A DNA stretch of 64,000 nucleotides from JBGVSA01 sp041807905 (lineage in GTDB: Bacteria > Pseudomonadota > Gammaproteobacteria > Burkholderiales > Rhodocyclaceae), in the NCBI RefSeq assembly GCF_041807905.1, contig NZ_JBGVSA010000003.1, positions 62,001-126,000 on the forward strand, given 5' to 3'. Positions 1 to 8,958 of the stretch are shown one piece after another. Within the stretch, counting starts at the first letter, position 1. Each line of letters begins with the position of its first letter. A program made the position numbers and the translations under genes. The notes beneath the pieces are model-generated. The model was given only the letters and a program-made list of their open reading frames with translations, was not told the DNA's origin and ran no database searches.

Positions 1-777
1 CAGCACCAGCCACGACTGCGGATGCGTGTACGTGAAGGCGTAGTGGTTGCTGATCATGCAGAACAGCACAGGCAGCGTGAGGTAATTGTTGTGCACGCTG
101 CGCTGCTTGCCGCGCTTGCCGTGGATGGCTTCGGGCAACTCGCCCTTCTGCATGGCGGTGACCATTTTCTTCTGGCCCGGAATGATCCAGAAGAACACGT
201 TGGCCGCCATCGTCGTGCCGAGCATGGCGCCCACGTGGATGAACGCCGCACGGCCCGAAAGAAAGTGCGTGAGCACATAGGTGACAGCCACCACGAAGGC
301 GCCGTAGATGATGCCGAACAGCAACTGGCTGCGCTCGATGAGCAGCCGTGCGAGCAGGTCGTAGACGATGTAGCCGACGATCAATGTGCCCAGCCCGATG
401 TCGACGGCGTCCGACGTTGAGATCGACGACACCGCCGGGTCGATCATGTACACGCTGGCCTGAAAGTAATACAGCACTGCGATGAGCAGAAAGCCGGTGA
501 TGAAGGTCGAGTACGCCTCCCACTTGAACCAGTGCAGGTCCTCCGGCAGCGTCCTGGGTGCGACGAGGTACTTCTGCGGGTTATAGAAACCACCGCCGTG
601 CACGGCCCACAGTTCGCCGCCGACGCCCTTTTCCTTGAGCACCGGATCGGTGGGCGCCGTCAGGTGGTTGTCGAGCCATACGAAGTAGAACGACGCACCG
701 ATCCACGCGATGCCGACGATCAGGTGCAGCCAGCGCAGGCACAGGCTGGCGACTTCGATGAGATACCCGGTGTCCAT
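1..777 (-). CDS. puuD: Urate hydroxylase PuuD, membrane domain (partial, runs off the left edge)
   Basis: The 259 visible residues begin at ATG 777 and continue past base 1. They are hydrophobic with several membrane segments, including LRWLHLIVGIAWIGASFYFV near residues 13-32 and a conserved-looking WAVHGGGFYNPQKY near 57-70. This matches the N-terminal membrane domain (DUF989) of PuuD, which oxidises urate to 5-hydroxyisourate at the inner membrane and normally ends in a cytochrome c domain that would lie outside the window. Its ATG shares one base with the TGA of uraH, so the two are translationally coupled, and uraH makes the enzyme for the next step. Family assignment is from recognition of the sequence; the missing C-terminus cannot be checked. 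Confidence 0.85.
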   Translation of the reverse strand, partial: MDTGYLIEVASLCLRWLHLIVGIAWIGASFYFVWLDNHLTAPTDPVLKEKGVGGELWAVHGGGFYNPQKYLVAPRTLPEDLHWFKWEAYSTFITGFLLIAVLYYFQASVYMIDPAVSSISTSDAVDIGLGTLIVGYIVYDLLARLLIERSQLLFGIIYGAFVVAVTYVLTHFLSGRAAFIHVGAMLGTTMAANVFFWIIPGQKKMVTAMQKGELPEAIHGKRGKQRSVHNNYLTLPVLFCMISNHYAFTYTHPQSWLVL

Positions 778-1136
778 CAACTTCCCCTGTACGTGCTATA
801 GCTCCACGGCGAGACCAGGAGCGGGACGTGGTAGTGCGCCGCGGCGTCGGCCACGGCAAAGCGCAGCACCACCACGTCGAGGAACGGTGGCTGCGGTAAC
901 GCCGTGCCCTGCGCGCGGAAGTACGCGCCGGCGTCGAAAAGAAGTTCATAGAACCCAGCCTGCAGCGCGTCGCCGGCAAGCAGCGGCCCATCGGTGCGGC
1001 CATCGTCGTTGGTCGCCCCTTCACGCAGCAGGGTGCGTGCGCTGGCTTCCGAATCGGCAAGCCGATAGAGCCGGTAGCGCATGCCGGCGGCCGGACGGCC
1101 GTGGGCGGTATCGAGCACGTGGGTGGAGAGTCCCAT
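777..1136 (-). CDS. uraH: 5-hydroxyisourate hydrolase
   Basis: This 119-residue protein has the transthyretin-related fold signature: an N-terminal STHVLD motif with His6 and a C-terminal YRGS tetrapeptide ending exactly at the stop. It hydrolyses 5-hydroxyisourate, the product of urate oxidation, to OHCU. The length is that of bacterial HIUases without a signal peptide, so it should be cytoplasmic. The stop codon overlaps the start of puuD by one base, and uraD, the following step of the pathway, is divergent upstream. The three genes form a urate-to-allantoin module. Confidence 0.93.
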   Translation of the reverse strand: MGLSTHVLDTAHGRPAAGMRYRLYRLADSEASARTLLREGATNDDGRTDGPLLAGDALQAGFYELLFDAGAYFRAQGTALPQPPFLDVVVLRFAVADAAAHYHVPLLVSPWSYSTYRGS

Positions 1137-1358
1137 GACAAAGTCCTGTTGCGAGGCTTGAATCGATTATAGGAGCGGGGCCCGAGCTGCCCGCGAATAC
1201 ACCGTATGTGCGCGGGCACATGTCACGGACGGCATCAGGCGCCGGTCCCATCATGCGCGGCAGACAAGTTCGATATAGGTGACGATGGATTGCCCGGGCC
1301 GCGGGCTGCTACTACGCTGCCATCAAGACGACAAGAACCGCAGACAGGCCCCTTCGCC

Positions 1359-1868
1359 ATGACGACCCTGCAGTCACTCTCCAGCCTCGACCGGGACGCT
1401 TTCATCGCCGCACTCGACGGTATCTTCGAGCATTCTCCATGGGTTGCCGACGCAGCCTGGGAAAAGCGCCCCTTCGGCTCATTCGAGGCCCTGCGCGATG
1501 CACTTCTGTGTGCCATGCGGGAAGCCGGGCACGCGCGACAACTGGCGCTGGTGCGTGCCCACCCGGAGCTGGCCGGCCGCGCCTCGGTGCGTGGGGAATT
1601 GACCGCGGAGTCCAGCCGCGAGCAGGCCGGCGCGCGGCTCGATGCGTGCACACCGGATGAGTTTGCCCGGCTGCAATCCCTCAATTCCGCGTACAACGCC
1701 AAGTTTGGCTTTCCATTCATCATGGCGGTGCGGGGCCACGACCGGCAGCAGATCATCGAACGTTTCAGCCAGCGGCTGGCCAACGCGCCGGAAGTGGAAT
1801 TCGTCGAGGCACTGCGCCAGATCGAGCGTATCGCCACCCTGCGATTGACCGATCTGGTGCAAGGCTGA
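1359..1868 (+). CDS. uraD: OHCU decarboxylase
   Basis: The protein has 169 residues from ATG 1359. An in-frame upstream extension to 1206 has no family similarity and was discarded. The HPELAGRA motif (catalytic His near residue 68), AESSREQAG (84-91) and the LN..Y..KFGFPFI stretch (109-121) are typical of 2-oxo-4-hydroxy-4-carboxy-5-ureidoimidazoline decarboxylase, which converts OHCU stereospecifically to S-allantoin. It is divergent from uraH-puuD with 222 bp between the coding regions, so one regulatory region could serve both. No strong Shine-Dalgarno is visible before the start. Confidence 0.92.
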   Translation: MTTLQSLSSLDRDAFIAALDGIFEHSPWVADAAWEKRPFGSFEALRDALLCAMREAGHARQLALVRAHPELAGRASVRGELTAESSREQAGARLDACTPDEFARLQSLNSAYNAKFGFPFIMAVRGHDRQQIIERFSQRLANAPEVEFVEALRQIERIATLRLTDLVQG

Positions 1869-2016
1869 GCGATACACCGCCGCCACACGGGCGGTGCGCA
1901 AAGAGCTGCAACACAAGCGCCATAAGCTGGGCTTGCCCGATGGTCCGCCACCATCGCCAGCATGCATCTTGCTTTGAAAGTGGCACCCACCCCCGGCCCG
2001 CTGCGGAGAGCGAATC

Positions 2017-5000
2017 GTGTCGATCCACGTCAAGCTGAACCACGTCACCCACTACCGCTATGACCGCCTGGTGAGCCTGTCGCCGCAGGTGGTGCGCCTG
2101 CGTCCCGCGCCCCACTGCCGCACGCCTATCCTGGCGTACTCGCAACGCATCACGCCGGCCGAACACTTCATCAATTGGCAGCAGGATCCGCAGAGCAACT
2201 ACCTCGCACGGCTGGTGATCCCCGAGAAGACGCGCGAATTCCGGGTCGAGATCGACCTCGTCGCCGAACTGTCGGTCATCAACCCGTTCGACTTCTTCCT
2301 CGAACCCCACGCCGAGAAAATCCCTTTCGCCTACACCGCCGAACAACTGCGCGAATTGCAGCCGTACCTGGTGCGCCAGCCGCTCACCCCGTTGTTTTCG
2401 AAGTACCTCGACGGCATATCGCGCGAGGCGCGGCCAAGCGTCGATTTTCTGGTCGAACTCAACCAGCGGCTGCAAGGCGACATCCGCTACCTGATCCGCA
2501 TGGAGCCGGGCGTGCAGACGCCCGAAGAAACGCTGGAACGTGCATCAGGCTCATGCCGCGACTCGGGCTGGCTGCTGGTGCAGTTGTTGCGCCACCTCGG
2601 ACTGGCGGCGCGCTTCGTGTCCGGCTATCTCATCCAGCTCGCGCCGGACGTGAAATCGCTCGACGGCCCGAGCGGCCCCGAAACCGACTTCACCGACCTG
2701 CACGCCTGGTGCGAGGTCTACCTGCCAGGTGCGGGCTGGATCGGGCTCGATCCGACGTCCGGTCTGTTCGCGGGCGAGGGCCACATTCCACTGGCGTGCA
2801 CGCCCGAACCGTCTTCGGCCGCGCCGGTGTTCGGCTACGCGGACGAAGCCGATTGCGAGTTCGAACACACCATGCACGTCGAGCGCGTATGGGAGGCGCC
2901 GCGCGTCACCCGCCCTTACTCCGAAGACCAATGGATCGACATCGACTCGCTCGGCCGTCGCGTCGACGCCGACCTGTCGACCTATGACGTGCGCCTGACC
3001 ATGGGGGGCGAACCGACTTTCGTGTCGGTGGACGACCGCGATGGCGCCGAATGGAACACCGAAGCCATGGGCCCCACTAAGCGACTGCTCGGCACCGACC
3101 TGCTGCTGCGGCTCAAGGATCGCTACGCCGCGCAGGGCCTGCTGCACTTCGGGCAAGGCAAGTGGTATCCGGGCGAACAGTTGCCGCGTTGGTCGCTCAA
3201 TTGCTTCTGGCGCGCGGACGGCGAACCGATCTGGCGCAATCCTGATTTGCTGGCCAACGAACGGGGCGAATATGGTGCGGACGCCGAGCTGGCCGCACGC
3301 TTTCTGCGCGAAGTCGCCGCCACCCTGCGGCTGGATGCGGATTACGTTTTCCCGGCCTTCGAGGATGCCTGGTATTACCTGTGGCGCGAACGCCGCCTGC
3401 CGGCCAACGTCGATCCGTTCGACGCCCGGCTGGACGACCCCATCGAACGCGACCGCCTGCGGCGCGTGTTCGATGCTGGCCTGTCGGCGGAAGTCGGCAG
3501 CGTGCTGCCCATCGCCCGCCATCCTTCGGGCCCGGCGCGCTGGCAGACGGGGCCGTGGTTCTTGCGCAGCGAGCGCTGCTACCTGATCCCGGGCGACTCA
3601 CCGCTGGGCTATCGCCTGCCGCTCGATTCGCAGCCATGGGCAAGCGCGACCGACTATCCGTGGGTGCATGCGCCGGACCAGACCCAGTTCTTCGCGCCCC
3701 TGCCCGCGTACACGAGCATTCGCCAACAACTCCGCGACACGTCCACACGCGACGGCTCGAGCGCAGCAGACAGCCTGCGCGAAGAAGCGACGGCGCGACG
3801 GCCGGCCGCGTTCGAGTCGGCAGGCTGGATCACGCGCACCGCGATGTGTGCGCAGGCTCGCGACGGTCGCTTGTACATCTTCATGCCCCCGCTGACGGCG
3901 CTCGAGGACTACCTCGAGATTGTCAACGCCGTGGAGAGCGTCGCCGAACGACTCAACGCGCCCGTCATCCTCGAAGGTTACGAGCCGCCCAAGGACGGAC
4001 GGCTGCAGAGCTTCCGCATCACACCCGACCCCGGCGTGCTGGAAGTCAACATCCATCCATCATCGTCGTGGAACGAGCTCGTCGAACGCACCACGCACCT
4101 GTACGACCAGGCGCACCAGTCACGCCTGACCACGGAAAAATTCGCCCTCGACGGAAAACACGGCGGCACCGGTGGCGGCAATCACTTCGTACTCGGCGGC
4201 GCCTCGGTAGCGGATTCGCCTTTCCTGCGACGGCCCGATCTGTTGGCGAGCCTGATCGCCTACTGGCACAACCATCCGGCGCTGTCGTATCTGTTCTCCG
4301 GCCAGTTCATCGGGCCGACCTCGCAGGCGCCGCGCGTGGATGAAGCCCGCAACGATTCGGTGTACGAACTCGAAATCGCCTTCCGGGAAATCGCGCGCAC
4401 CGAGGGCATGGCATCCACGCCGCCGTGGCTGGTCGACCGCATTCTGCGCAACCTGCTGATCGACGCTACAGGCAATACGCACCGCGCTGAATTCTGCATC
4501 GACAAGCTCTATTCACCCGACGGCCCCACCGGCCGGCTCGGTCTGCTCGAACTGCGCGCCTTCGAAATGCCGCCGCACGCGCGCATGAGCCTGACGCAGC
4601 AACTGCTGCTGCGCGCGCTGGTCTCGCGCTTCTGGCAAGTTCCATACGAGCCGCAGCGCCTCACGCGCTGGGGGACCGAACTGCACGACCGCTTCATGCT
4701 GCCGTACTTCGTGCAGCAGGATCTGAACGATGTCGTCACCGAGCTGCACGATTTCGGCTACCAGTTCGAGACAGCGTGGTTCGCGCCGCACATGGAATTC
4801 CGCTTCCCCAAGTACGGCAGTTTCGCGTCGCGCGGCGCAAAGGTGGAGTTGCGCGCCGCACTCGAACCCTGGAACGTGATGGGTGAAGAAGGCAACATCG
4901 GCGGCACCGTGCGCTACGTCGACGCCTCCGTCGAACGCCTGCAGGTGCACGTGCAGGGCTTGGCTTCAGATCGCTACGTGCTCACCTGCAACGGGCGCGA

Positions 5001-5340
5001 AGTACCGCTGGCGCCCACCGGCACGGTCGGCGAATTCGTCGCCGGCGTTCGTTACAAAGCGTGGTCGCCCGCATCGTCTCTGCACCCCACCATCGGCGCA
5101 CATGGCCCGCTGGTGTTCGACCTGGTCGACACCTGGATGAACCGATCGATGGGCGGCTGCACCTACTACGTGGCGCATCCGGGCGGGCGCAACTTCGAGC
5201 AATACCCCGTCAACGCCTACGAGGCCGAAGGGCGTCGACTGGCCCGCTTCGCCGCGATGGGCCACACACCGGGCAAGATCGAAGTGACGCGTGAAGCCGT
5301 CAATCCCAATTTTCCGTTCACGCTCGATCTGCGGCGCTAG
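2017..5340 (+). CDS. Transglutaminase-like protein fused to DUF2126 (1,107 aa)
   Basis: It starts at GTG 2017 with GGAGAG at 2005-2010. Residues 1-100 form the transglutaminase N-terminal beta domain. Residues 140-250 are the transglutaminase core, with an apparent catalytic triad of Cys180 (in GSCRDSGW), His229 (in DLHAWCEV) and Asp245 (in GLDPTSGL). From about residue 320 the large DUF2126 domain begins (RLTMGGEPTFVSVDD) and runs to the end. No signal peptide is seen, so it should be cytoplasmic. The family is usually encoded beside a second transglutaminase, an alpha-E protein and a circularly permuted ATP-grasp protein, a set thought to make or process a peptide. None of those is here. 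The 3' end overlaps the convergent histidine kinase by 23 bp. The substrate is unknown. Confidence 0.88.
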   Translation: MSIHVKLNHVTHYRYDRLVSLSPQVVRLRPAPHCRTPILAYSQRITPAEHFINWQQDPQSNYLARLVIPEKTREFRVEIDLVAELSVINPFDFFLEPHAEKIPFAYTAEQLRELQPYLVRQPLTPLFSKYLDGISREARPSVDFLVELNQRLQGDIRYLIRMEPGVQTPEETLERASGSCRDSGWLLVQLLRHLGLAARFVSGYLIQLAPDVKSLDGPSGPETDFTDLHAWCEVYLPGAGWIGLDPTSGLFAGEGHIPLACTPEPSSAAPVFGYADEADCEFEHTMHVERVWEAPRVTRPYSEDQWIDIDSLGRRVDADLSTYDVRLTMGGEPTFVSVDDRDGAEWNTEAMGPTKRLLGTDLLLRLKDRYAAQGLLHFGQGKWYPGEQLPRWSLNCFWRADGEPIWRNPDLLANERGEYGADAELAARFLREVAATLRLDADYVFPAFEDAWYYLWRERRLPANVDPFDARLDDPIERDRLRRVFDAGLSAEVGSVLPIARHPSGPARWQTGPWFLRSERCYLIPGDSPLGYRLPLDSQPWASATDYPWVHAPDQTQFFAPLPAYTSIRQQLRDTSTRDGSSAADSLREEATARRPAAFESAGWITRTAMCAQARDGRLYIFMPPLTALEDYLEIVNAVESVAERLNAPVILEGYEPPKDGRLQSFRITPDPGVLEVNIHPSSSWNELVERTTHLYDQAHQSRLTTEKFALDGKHGGTGGGNHFVLGGASVADSPFLRRPDLLASLIAYWHNHPALSYLFSGQFIGPTSQAPRVDEARNDSVYELEIAFREIARTEGMASTPPWLVDRILRNLLIDATGNTHRAEFCIDKLYSPDGPTGRLGLLELRAFEMPPHARMSLTQQLLLRALVSRFWQVPYEPQRLTRWGTELHDRFMLPYFVQQDLNDVVTELHDFGYQFETAWFAPHMEFRFPKYGSFASRGAKVELRAALEPWNVMGEEGNIGGTVRYVDASVERLQVHVQGLASDRYVLTCNGREVPLAPTGTVGEFVAGVRYKAWSPASSLHPTIGAHGPLVFDLVDTWMNRSMGGCTYYVAHPGGRNFEQYPVNAYEAEGRRLARFAAMGHTPGKIEVTREAVNPNFPFTLDLRR

Positions 5341-6703
5341 GCCGTACCACCGCCGCCACCAGACCGTGCGGCGCGCGGTTGTCCAGTTGCAGGCGCATGC
5401 CGTGAAGCGTGGCGATGCGCTCCACGATCGAAAGTCCGAGCCCGCTGCCTGTTTCGTTCTGGCCGGGCGGGCGGAAAAATCGCTCGCGGATGCGCGACAT
5501 GTATGCCTCGGGTACGCCCGGTCCGTCATCGACCACGCGAATGCCTTCGGCGTCCAGCACCAGTTCGACATGCCCCCCGGCCGGCGTGTAACGCAGCGCG
5601 TTGTCGAGCAGATTGCGCAGCATGAGCCCGAGCAGCATCGCATCGCCGCGCGTCGCCGGCGGCAGCGCGGCGACCTGCAACGACAGCCCGATATCGCGCG
5701 ATGCAGCCATCGGCGCCATCTCGTCCCTGGCGGATTCGGCCAGTGCGCGCCAATCGATCGGCTTGGCATCCGCGGGCATCTGCATCGGTCCCAACCGCGA
5801 TAGCGACAACAGTTGGTCGACCAGTCGGGACGCGCGGTCGACGCCCTCGTTGAGGTTGTCGAGCGCTTGCGAACGCACCGTCGGGTCGCGCGCGATCTGG
5901 GCCACTTCGGCCTGCACGCGCAACGCCGCCAGCGGCGAACGCAATTCGTGGGCCGCATCTGCGATAAAGCGCCGCTCGCGGGTAAGCGTCTCCGCCACGC
6001 GGGCGAACAACGCGTTGAGCGCGTCGATGAGCGGGCGCACCTCGCTCGGCAGCCCCCTCGGAGGAATCGGTCTTGCGTCATCCGGCGCCCGCTGCCGAAG
6101 ATCGCCGGCCACGCGGTCCAACGGCGCCAGCATGCGGCCGATGCCCCACCACACCAGCGCCAGCAATACCGGCAACGCAATCGCCCACGGCAGGAACTGG
6201 CTGCGCACGATGCCGAGCACGGTACTGCGCCGATAACCGATCTCCTGGCCGACCACCACGAAGAGCGAGCGATCGGCATTGGCCGCGTAGTACAGGCGCC
6301 AGGCATGGTGGCGACCGCCCAGCGGCTGCGTCATGAAGCCCTGCCGCGCCGGGTCGAAGGCATAGTCACCGCCGCTGCGCCCATCGCTGAAAAGGCGCGT
6401 GCCCTGCGCGTCGAAAATGGCAAAGCCCATGGCGTCGTCCGGCGCATCATCGTCGTTGCGATCCGCTCCGCGACGACGCAGGCGCAAGGGCCCGCGTTGC
6501 CGATCCTTGGCGGGACGGGAGACGAGATTCTGGATATCGGTGTCGAGCAGTTGCTGCGCCAGCAGCGTCTGCTGGCGATCGAATAGCTCGGACACACGGC
6601 TGCGCGTATCGCGGTAAGAGACGGCGGACGCGAGCACCCACGCCACGACGAGCACCACGGTGATGAGCAATGACAGGCACACGCGCAGGCTGGCGGGTCT
6701 CAC
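5318..6703 (-). CDS. Sensor histidine kinase, QseC/PmrB-like
   Basis: This 461-residue inner-membrane kinase has transmembrane segments near residues 7-28 and 170-188. They bracket a periplasmic sensor loop of about 140 residues rich in Arg and Asp. HAMP and dimerisation regions follow, with phospho-acceptor His252 in the ADAAHELRSPL box. The ATPase domain has an N box with Asn367, a G1 box DGPGVP (393-398) and a G2 box GSGLGLSIV (419-427), so all catalytic elements are present. The ATG overlaps the TGA of the response regulator by 4 bp, indicating one operon with the regulator first. The acidic patch RNDDDAPDD (82-90) could bind cations, but that is inference. Confidence 0.92.
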   Translation of the reverse strand: MRPASLRVCLSLLITVVLVVAWVLASAVSYRDTRSRVSELFDRQQTLLAQQLLDTDIQNLVSRPAKDRQRGPLRLRRRGADRNDDDAPDDAMGFAIFDAQGTRLFSDGRSGGDYAFDPARQGFMTQPLGGRHHAWRLYYAANADRSLFVVVGQEIGYRRSTVLGIVRSQFLPWAIALPVLLALVWWGIGRMLAPLDRVAGDLRQRAPDDARPIPPRGLPSEVRPLIDALNALFARVAETLTRERRFIADAAHELRSPLAALRVQAEVAQIARDPTVRSQALDNLNEGVDRASRLVDQLLSLSRLGPMQMPADAKPIDWRALAESARDEMAPMAASRDIGLSLQVAALPPATRGDAMLLGLMLRNLLDNALRYTPAGGHVELVLDAEGIRVVDDGPGVPEAYMSRIRERFFRPPGQNETGSGLGLSIVERIATLHGMRLQLDNRAPHGLVAAVVRPSAADRA

Positions 6704-7362
6704 GCGGGGTCCCCCAATCGATAGCCAAAACCGCGCACCGTGGTGATGAAATCGCGGCCGAGCTTGCGACGCAGATGGTGGACGTAGACCTCGATGGTGT
6801 TGCTGCCCACGGCTTCACCCCATGCATAGAGCTTTTCTTCGATCTGCTCCCGCGAGAGCACGCGTGTGCCAGCATTGAGGAACAACTCGGCCAGGGCGAG
6901 TTCGCGCGCGGTGAGTTCGACCGGCTTGCCGTCGAGCGTCAAGCTGCGTGCGGCAACATCGAGCGTGACGGCACCGTGCTGCAGGTTCGACTCGCTGTGT
7001 CCGTGGCGGCGGCGGATCAGCGCGCGCAATCGGGCGGCCACCTCGGTCAATGCGAAAGGTTTGGCCAGATAGTCGTCGGCGCCTGCGTCGAGTCCCCGGA
7101 TGCGGTCATCGAGCGTACCCCGCGCGGTCAGGATCAGCACCGGCACATCGCGCCCCTGCCTGCGCCAGCAGGCGAGCACGTCCATGCCATCGACGTTGGG
7201 CAAGCCAAGGTCGAGTATCGCCGCGTCATAGTCGGCGGCGACCAATGCGGCCATGCCTTCGGCGCCGTCCTTGAACCAGTCGACAGAAAAACCCAACTGG
7301 CCCAATCCGGTCTTGATTCCGTCACCGATCAGACGGTCGTCTTCCAGCACCAGTATGCGCAC
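6700..7362 (-). CDS. OmpR-family response regulator, QseB/PmrA-like
   Basis: The receiver domain has the acidic pair in LVLEDD, a phospho-acceptor Asp in AAILDLGLPNVDGMD, and the conserved Thr and Lys in LILTARG and DYLAKPF. A C-terminal winged helix follows (ELTARELALAELFL, TTVRGFGYRL). I chose GTG 7362, giving 220 residues. It has GGAGG 6-7 nt upstream and begins at MRILVLEDD like its relatives, whereas an in-frame ATG at 7404 leaves almost no room after the CTTAAG box at 7416-7432. That box suggests autoregulation. It is co-transcribed with the kinase downstream. Confidence 0.9.
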   Translation of the reverse strand: MRILVLEDDRLIGDGIKTGLGQLGFSVDWFKDGAEGMAALVAADYDAAILDLGLPNVDGMDVLACWRRQGRDVPVLILTARGTLDDRIRGLDAGADDYLAKPFALTEVAARLRALIRRRHGHSESNLQHGAVTLDVAARSLTLDGKPVELTARELALAELFLNAGTRVLSREQIEEKLYAWGEAVGSNTIEVYVHHLRRKLGRDFITTVRGFGYRLGDPA

Positions 7363-7415
7363 GCGTCCTCCACCTCTTGGGGCCTTGTTGCCCGCCGCCA
7401 TCACAACGCGCCCAG

Positions 7416-7432
7416 CTTAACGCAGCCTTAAG
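7416..7432. promoter_or_regulatory. CTTAAC-N5-CTTAAG direct repeat, candidate regulator box upstream of the two-component operon
   Basis: Two hexamers, CTTAAC (7416-7421) and CTTAAG (7427-7432), are separated by five bases, an 11-bp repeat period. This is the form of binding site known for the PmrA/QseB class of OmpR-family regulators. It lies 54 bp upstream of the chosen regulator start, consistent with autoregulation. Confidence 0.6.
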
Positions 7433-7500
7433 AACCAGGCTCCCGCCCGTGGCCACGCTCCTACATCTCGAAACATTTGCGCAACACTTTCTGCGTGGCG

Positions 7501-7517
7501 CTTAAGTGGAGCTTAAG
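7501..7517. promoter_or_regulatory. CTTAAG-N5-CTTAAG direct repeat, candidate regulator box upstream of the ferric-reductase-like gene
   Basis: Two perfect CTTAAG hexamers (7501-7506 and 7512-7517) are separated by TGGAG. Spacing and sequence match the box at 7416-7432, and the repeat lies 48 bp before the reductase ATG. The same regulator therefore probably controls both divergent transcripts. Confidence 0.65.
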
Positions 7518-7565
7518 ACTCGCCCAAGACAATCGACCCATCCCCATCAACGCGAGGAGAGAACG

Positions 7566-8879
7566 ATGAAACGCTGGGTACTCCCTGCCCTCGTCCTGGG
7601 CGTGCTGGCCTGGATGATCAGCCTGCCGGCCGAAGGCCTCGGCGGCACGGGTTTCTGGGCAATCCGCCGCGAAGCGCTCTTGCTGACCGGCATTGTGGCC
7701 TATCTGTTCATGGCCACGGCGATGGTACTGGCCCTGCGCCTGCCATGGATCGAACGACGCCTCGGCGGCCTGGACCGCAATTTCGGCCTCCACAAATGGC
7801 TGGGTATCGCCGCCGGGGTATTGGTCATTGGCCACTGGCTGTGCGAACACGGCGCGCGATGGCTGGTGCAGGCTGGCTGGGTCGAGCGTCCGTCGCGCGG
7901 TGGCGCGCGTCACGGGGCAGAATGGTTTCTCTCGCAGTTCAACGGACCCGCCCGCGAAATCGGCGAGATACTGCTGTATGTACTCATCGCCATGCTGATC
8001 ATCGCACTGGTCCGGCTGGTGCCCTATCACTGGTTCCGGCGCCTGCACAAAGTGTTTCCGGTGCTGTTTCTCGCCGCCACCTTCCACAGCGTGGTACTGA
8101 TGCCTCCGGTGTTGTGGCCGACCGTCATCGGCGTGCTGACGGCCATCGCCGCCGTCGCCGGAACCATCGCGGCGGTGCTGTCGCTGGCAGGCAGGATCGG
8201 CAGATCTCGCGCGCACGGAGGCGTCGTCACAGAAGTCCGCCGCCTCGACGACGAAGTCATCGAGCTGCATTGCACGCTCGAAGGCACCGGCATGGCACAT
8301 CGTCCGGGCCAGTTCGCGTTCGTGACGCTGGACGGCCTGCGCGACCCGCACCCCTTCACGATGAGCTCATCGGGCCATGACCCGAATACGGTGAGTTTCG
8401 TCGTCAAGACGCTGGGTGATGACACGCAACGCATGATGCAGCAATTGCAGGTTGGCACGCGCGCCAGCATCGAAGGTCCCTACGGCGCGTTCGACTTCCG
8501 CGAAGAAGAGCAAGGCCAGATATGGGTCGGCGCAGGCATCGGCGTGACTCCGTTCCTGGCGCGCCTGGAACACCTGGCAGCGCACCCGGCACGCGCCCCC
8601 CGGTCGATTCACTTTTTCTGCTGCGCACCGGCAACCTCGCCCTTGGCCGAACGCATCCGTTCGCTATGCCAGCGTGCTGGCGTCACCTTGCACTGGATCG
8701 ACCAGGCGCGCGACGGTTCGCTCGACATGCAGCGCATCGAGCGCGTGGTCGGACACAACACACGCAACTCGATGTGGTTCTGCGGCCCCGGCGCATTCGG
8801 CAAGCTGCTCGCCCGCGGCTGGGCACGCCTCGGCCGTCGCAGCGGAGACTTTCATTGGGAGCGGTTTGCCATGCGTTGA
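7566..8879 (+). CDS. Ferric-reductase-like transmembrane flavohaem oxidoreductase
   Basis: The start ATG 7566 has GAGGAG at 7554-7559. An in-frame upstream ATG at 7506 overlaps the regulatory box and was rejected, leaving 437 residues. The first 210 residues hold about six membrane helices with candidate haem ligands His76/His90 and His161/His174 in the paired pattern of the ferric-reductase/NOX superfamily. Next comes an FAD-binding barrel with HPFTMSSSG (262-270) and an NAD(P)-binding domain with GIGVTPF (324-330) and a WFCGPGAFG segment near the end. It should pass electrons from cytoplasmic NAD(P)H across the inner membrane; the acceptor (iron, oxygen or another) is not evident. A strong hairpin terminator follows. 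Confidence 0.87.
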   Translation: MKRWVLPALVLGVLAWMISLPAEGLGGTGFWAIRREALLLTGIVAYLFMATAMVLALRLPWIERRLGGLDRNFGLHKWLGIAAGVLVIGHWLCEHGARWLVQAGWVERPSRGGARHGAEWFLSQFNGPAREIGEILLYVLIAMLIIALVRLVPYHWFRRLHKVFPVLFLAATFHSVVLMPPVLWPTVIGVLTAIAAVAGTIAAVLSLAGRIGRSRAHGGVVTEVRRLDDEVIELHCTLEGTGMAHRPGQFAFVTLDGLRDPHPFTMSSSGHDPNTVSFVVKTLGDDTQRMMQQLQVGTRASIEGPYGAFDFREEEQGQIWVGAGIGVTPFLARLEHLAAHPARAPRSIHFFCCAPATSPLAERIRSLCQRAGVTLHWIDQARDGSLDMQRIERVVGHNTRNSMWFCGPGAFGKLLARGWARLGRRSGDFHWERFAMR

Positions 8880-8908
8880 ACGGCAGGTGATTGGCCGGAC
8901 TGTTCAAA

Positions 8909-8934
8909 AAAAACGCGGGCATGCCCGCGTTTTT
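8909..8934. terminator. Bidirectional rho-independent terminator
   Basis: A perfect GC palindrome at 8914-8929 is flanked by A on the left and T on the right, so it reads as stem plus U-run in both directions. It sits between the convergent reductase and LysR genes. Confidence 0.9.
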
Positions 8935-8958
8935 CGTTTCGACACTCACAAAGGCAGC

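Noticed and set aside
7363..7404. ATG 7404 as response-regulator start
   Set aside because: It would leave 11 bp to the CTTAAG box and adds 14 residues absent from the family; GTG 7362 has a good ribosome-binding site.
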